64,000 nt of DNA from Lacrimispora algidixylanolytica. Its GTDB lineage: Bacteria > Bacillota > Clostridia > Lachnospirales > Lachnospiraceae. The notes beneath the pieces are model-generated. The model worked only from the letters and a program-made list of their open reading frames with translations, was not told the DNA's origin and searched no databases. Both the position numbers and the translations under genes were made by a program. How positions within the stretch are numbered: the first letter of the stretch is position 1; every line of letters starts with the position of its first letter. The DNA lies in assembly GCF_003609635.1 (NCBI RefSeq), contig NZ_MCIA01000035.1, positions 169,696-233,695 of the forward strand, read 5' to 3'. Shown here one piece after another: positions 60,586 to 64,000 of the stretch.

Positions 60586-63442
60586 GGATTTATTGGATAT
60601 CGCTTCTGAGTTTTTTAAAAAAGTCGTCTCATCGCGGCTTTTTATACTTGGAACCATTTGTTTTGCCATGTATGCGGGCTTAGTAAGCAAGCTATTCCAT
60701 ATGCAGATCATCAATGGAGAAAAAGCCCTTAATGAATATCTTCAGATTACAGAGCAGACTATTACCAGTGCCGGTACAAGGGGTAATATTTATGACCGGA
60801 ACGGAAAGGTTTTGGCCTATAATAAGCTTGCTTATTCGGTAACGGTTCAGGACACCGGTGCTTATAAGAATTCTGCCGCTAAAAACAATATGTATCTAAA
60901 TTTGGTACGGATACTTCAGAAGCATAAAGAGACCATTCAGAGTAAATTTGAAGTGGCCATTGACCCAAACGGTGATATGGTTTATACCTCATCCTCTGAG
61001 GCATCAAGAAAACGCTTTTTACGAGATTATTATGGTTTAAAAAGCATAGAGGAACTAGATGATGAAAAAAGCAAATATCCTTCCAATTTAAGTGCCAAAG
61101 AGTTGTTTGAAAAAACCTGCAAAGAGAACGGACTTGTGGATCTAAAGGACTCTGATGGTAATATGGTGTCTTTGACAGATCAAGAGGCCCTTGATATTAT
61201 CAATATTCGATATGCCCTTCGGCTCATGTCATACCGAAAATATGAAGCAACCACAGTAGCTTCCCAGGTGAGCGATGAAACCGTAGCGGACATTTTGGAA
61301 CATCTTAGTGATATACAAGGCGTTAGTGTAGAAGAAACTACCATCCGAGCCTATAATTACAGCATCCCTTTTGCCCCTATCATAGGTTATACTGGAAAAG
61401 TTCCTGAGGACCAGTTAGATGAGCTTCAAAAGAAGCAACAAGACTATGATATTAACGATATTATAGGGCGCACTGGGATTGAATATACGATGGAGCATTC
61501 TCTTCAAGGAACCAAAGGGAAAAAGACGATTTATAAGGACAGCGTAGGCAGGATTCGAGAAACAAAGGATGAGACAGACTCCTCCGCTGGAGATGATGTT
61601 TATTTAAATCAGGATGCTGACCTTCAAGTAGGTATTTATCATTTAATTGAACAATCTTTGGCTGGTGTCCTTATTAAAACCATTGTTAATGGCGATTATC
61701 AAGTGGGTGCTAATACAGATGGTTCTAATATGAAGATACCGGTTAAGGACGCTTATTATCAGCTTATTAATAACAACGTACTTTCTCTTAAAGCTTTAGA
61801 AGACGCAGATGCTTCTGATACGGAAAAGAATATTTATACCAAATATACCTCCTCTCAAAAGCAAATATTCAAAAACTTGAGGAATGAATTATTAAGCGAT
61901 CATGCGACTGCGATGAAAGACATGCCGGAAGATATGAAAGCTTACATGATTTACATTTATACATACCTCTCAGGTCCTACCGTAGGCATTATTAAAGAAG
62001 ACTTAATAGATACCTCTAGTGAGGAGTATCAGGCATGGAAGTCTAATGAAATAAGCTTAAGAAATTTTCTGTATTATGGTATCGCAAATGGTTGGGTGGA
62101 TACCACAAAGCTTGAGACTGATTCTAAGTATTCCAATGCAGATGATACCTTTGAAAAACTTGTAGATTATGTTCTGAGCAATTTAGAGGAAGACCGTAAC
62201 TTTACTAAGAAAATTTACCGTTATCTCATCAACGATGATGTTATTACAGGCCAGGAATTATGCCTAGCCCTGTACGATCAAGGAGTATTAAAGGACAGTG
62301 GGCAAGATGCCGCACAGCTTAGGGCAACTGGAGATGCATATTCCTTTTTGTTAAAGAAATTGTCCACTCTGGAAATCACACCGGCACAGCTTGCATTATC
62401 TCCCTGCAATGCAGGCGTTGTTGTAACCAATGATAAAACAGGTGAAGTGCTTGCACTCGTATCTTATCCAGGATATGATAATAACCGGATTGGCGACGGC
62501 ACCTATTTTAGCCAGCTCCAGGCAGATATGTCTCTGCCCCTTTATAACAATGCGACTCAAACTAGAAAAGCACCAGGTTCAACCTTTAAACCTATTACTG
62601 CAGTCGCAGCTCTTGAAGAACGTGTAATTACAACCGATGAGACCATTAACTGTACCGGTATCTATACCGAGGTGGAACCTCCAATCAAATGCTGGATCTA
62701 TTCCGGTCATCATGGCCCATTAAATATGATTGGCGGAATCGAAAATTCCTGTAACTATTTATTCGCAGATTTAGGACATCGTTTATCAACCGATTCTGCA
62801 GGTGTATATTCTCCGGATTTGGGACTGGATGTTTTACGGACTTATGCGACCAAGTTTGGACTTGATCACAAGTCCGGTGTGGAAATTGCAGAGCTTGACC
62901 CTCAAATTTCCAAAGACGCTCCAGAGCGTTCTGCCATGGGCCAGGGAAGCCATGCGTTCACCAATGTGCAACTTTCCAGGTATGTAGCGGCAATAGCCAA
63001 TAGAGGAACCGTTTTTGAACTCAGTCTACTGGATAAAACAACGGATTCTGAAGGTAATCTGATAGAAGATTATACCCCTAAGATTTCTTCTCATATTGAC
63101 GCGGCGACAACAACGTGGGATACTGTACAACAGGGAATGAGAGAAGTGATTGCAAATGGTTCAACCAAAAGGTTGTTTACTGACCTTGAAGTGGAGATTG
63201 CAGGTAAGACTGGTACCGCTCAGGAAGCCCGTAATAAACCGAACCATGCTTTCTTTATTTCTTATGCGCCATATGACAATCCGGAGATCTGTGTTACTGT
63301 GAATATTCCTTATGGCTATTCATCATCGAATGCAGCCAATATAGCGAAGAATGTTTACAAGTATTACTATGGTTATACAGACTTAGAATCCATTGTAAAC
63401 GCGGGGGCCCTGGATGCAGCGAAGGTCAATATTCGCGATTAA
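60578..63442 (+). CDS. mrdA: penicillin-binding protein 2 (class B), large variant
   Basis: Transpeptidase of 954 residues, anchored by one N-terminal helix (about 18-40). The dimerisation motif RGNIYDRNG is near residue 68; the catalytic sites are STFK (Ser668, Lys671), SCN (Ser724) and KTG (Lys877). Usual PBP2 is about 600-700 residues; here an insertion of about 230 residues (about 370-600) separates the DADLQ helix from CNAGVVVTNDKTGEVLALVS. TTG 60578 is the start, 9 nt after AGAGGAG, overlapping mreD by 8 nt. Its place after mreCD marks it as the elongation PBP. Confidence 0.9.
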   Translation: MFRDLLDIASEFFKKVVSSRLFILGTICFAMYAGLVSKLFHMQIINGEKALNEYLQITEQTITSAGTRGNIYDRNGKVLAYNKLAYSVTVQDTGAYKNSAAKNNMYLNLVRILQKHKETIQSKFEVAIDPNGDMVYTSSSEASRKRFLRDYYGLKSIEELDDEKSKYPSNLSAKELFEKTCKENGLVDLKDSDGNMVSLTDQEALDIINIRYALRLMSYRKYEATTVASQVSDETVADILEHLSDIQGVSVEETTIRAYNYSIPFAPIIGYTGKVPEDQLDELQKKQQDYDINDIIGRTGIEYTMEHSLQGTKGKKTIYKDSVGRIRETKDETDSSAGDDVYLNQDADLQVGIYHLIEQSLAGVLIKTIVNGDYQVGANTDGSNMKIPVKDAYYQLINNNVLSLKALEDADASDTEKNIYTKYTSSQKQIFKNLRNELLSDHATAMKDMPEDMKAYMIYIYTYLSGPTVGIIKEDLIDTSSEEYQAWKSNEISLRNFLYYGIANGWVDTTKLETDSKYSNADDTFEKLVDYVLSNLEEDRNFTKKIYRYLINDDVITGQELCLALYDQGVLKDSGQDAAQLRATGDAYSFLLKKLSTLEITPAQLALSPCNAGVVVTNDKTGEVLALVSYPGYDNNRIGDGTYFSQLQADMSLPLYNNATQTRKAPGSTFKPITAVAALEERVITTDETINCTGIYTEVEPPIKCWIYSGHHGPLNMIGGIENSCNYLFADLGHRLSTDSAGVYSPDLGLDVLRTYATKFGLDHKSGVEIAELDPQISKDAPERSAMGQGSHAFTNVQLSRYVAAIANRGTVFELSLLDKTTDSEGNLIEDYTPKISSHIDAATTTWDTVQQGMREVIANGSTKRLFTDLEVEIAGKTGTAQEARNKPNHAFFISYAPYDNPEICVTVNIPYGYSSSNAANIAKNVYKYYYGYTDLESIVNAGALDAAKVNIRD

Positions 63443-63462
63443 CTAGGATAAGAGGTGATATG

Positions 63463-64000
63463 ATGCATAATACCGTAGTGATTAAAAGCAACAGAGCAGG
63501 TATGACTGTCATCCTGGACCCGGACATCCCTTTCCCTCAGCTTCTTTCTGACATTGGGAAAAAATTTGGGGATAATTCAAAATTCTGGGGATCAGTACAA
63601 ATGACCCTGACTCTTGAAGGCAGGCAACTAACATCAGAAGAAGAATTCGCAATCATTAACCAGATTACGAATCATTCCAATGTGGAAATTATCTGCATCG
63701 TAGATACAGATGCAAAACGGTTGGAACGATGTGAAAAAGCACTGAACGAGAAACTTATGGAACTGTCTTGTCAGACTGGCCAGTTCTTTAAAGGTAATTT
63801 ACAAAGCGGAGAGACTTTGGAATCGGAAGCCAGCATTGTCATCATCGGAGATGTATGCAAAGGAGCAAAGGTACTTGCGAAAGGGAATGTAATTGTTCTT
63901 GGCAAGCTTACCGGCACCGTTTGCGCGGGAGTGGCAGGTAATAAGGATGCGCTTATTACGGCTCTTGAGATGGCGCCCATGCAGCTTCGTATTGCAGATT
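63463..64000 (+). CDS. minC: septum site-determining protein MinC (partial, runs off the right edge)
   Basis: The first 179 codons are visible. The N-terminal domain (NTVVIKSNRAGMTVILDPD) binds FtsZ, and the C-terminal right-handed beta-helix starts near SIVIIGDVCKGAKVLAKGNVIVLG. MinC blocks division at cell poles with MinD. AGAGGTGA precedes ATG 63463; ATG 63460 directly before is also possible. mreCD-PBP2-min is a shape/division cluster. Confidence 0.93.
   Translation, partial: MHNTVVIKSNRAGMTVILDPDIPFPQLLSDIGKKFGDNSKFWGSVQMTLTLEGRQLTSEEEFAIINQITNHSNVEIICIVDTDAKRLERCEKALNEKLMELSCQTGQFFKGNLQSGETLESEASIVIIGDVCKGAKVLAKGNVIVLGKLTGTVCAGVAGNKDALITALEMAPMQLRIAD

Noticed and set aside
1..64000. 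CRISPR arrays, insertion sequences, prophage, tRNA or rRNA genes
   Set aside because: No regularly spaced repeats, transposase or integrase genes, or tRNA/rRNA-like sequence were seen on reading both strands.

Overview
The window is ordinary, densely packed chromosome from an endospore-forming, low-GC Firmicute. It most likely comes from Lachnospiraceae (Clostridium cluster XIVa, Lachnoclostridium-like). Supporting signs are spoIVA, yqfC/yqfD, a SpoVB-type flippase and a BofC-C-like protein (sporulation), strong GGAGG-type ribosome binding sites, sigma-A promoters close to TTGACA-17-TATAAT, a long PRPP synthetase variant and a DUF4321 protein. Almost every gene is on the + strand; prs is the only clear exception. 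I see no insertion sequence, prophage, CRISPR array, rRNA or tRNA.

Layout. 1-3.6 kb: end of a probable ECF transporter S component, pyridoxamine kinase, serS, a VOC protein and an alpha/beta hydrolase. 3.6-11.2 kb: the conserved SRP/ribosome-maturation cluster ylxM-ffh-rpsP-khpA-rimM-trmD-rplS-lepB-rbgA-rnhB-yraN-pgeF, broken by hairpin terminators and a probable L19 leader. 11.3-12.5 kb: prs on the - strand, divergent from a DUF512 radical-SAM-like gene, which leads into der-plsY-gpsA. 17-22 kb: complete branched-chain amino acid ABC importer livJHMGF. 22-26 kb: a three-gene ABC-2 exporter coupled to a regulator that joins an AraC HTH, a degenerate GGDEF-like domain and a DUF402-like tail. 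26-31 kb: spoIVA, a beta-CASP RNA hydrolase, RNase HI and a membrane-anchored LprI-like protein. 31-34 kb: alaS and rpsU. 34-40 kb: yqfC-yqfD-phoH-ybeY running into a DUF3048 lipoprotein, a SpoVB-type flippase and the BofC-C-like protein. 40-46 kb: two FAD-dependent oxidoreductases, then proline synthesis (proB, proA) interleaved with ynzC and 5-formyl-THF cyclo-ligase. 46-48 kb: motA-motB. 48-58 kb: an Lsa/CplR-like ABC-F ribosome-protection gene behind an elaborate attenuator leader, then miaB-mutS-mutL-miaA-ynbB. 58-64 kb: DUF4321, radC, mreC, mreD, a very large PBP2 and the start of minC.

The strongest regulatory signal is the 327-nt leader of the ABC-F gene (47795-48121). It has an extended -10 promoter, a three-codon uORF (Met-Lys-Leu) buried in the 5' arm of a long hairpin, and a second perfect terminator just before the gene. 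The octamer ATTCTTGC is repeated so that the single GCAAGAAT segment between the copies can pair with either one. This reads as a ribosome-sensing tandem attenuator for antibiotic-induced expression. The most unusual protein architecture is the AraC/GGDEF-like/DUF402-like regulator at 24692-26008. Other points of interest are the about 230-residue insertion in PBP2, identical sigma-E-like -10 octamers ahead of spoIVA and yqfC, and genes missing from classical neighbourhoods (no mreB between radC and mreC, no hfq after miaA).
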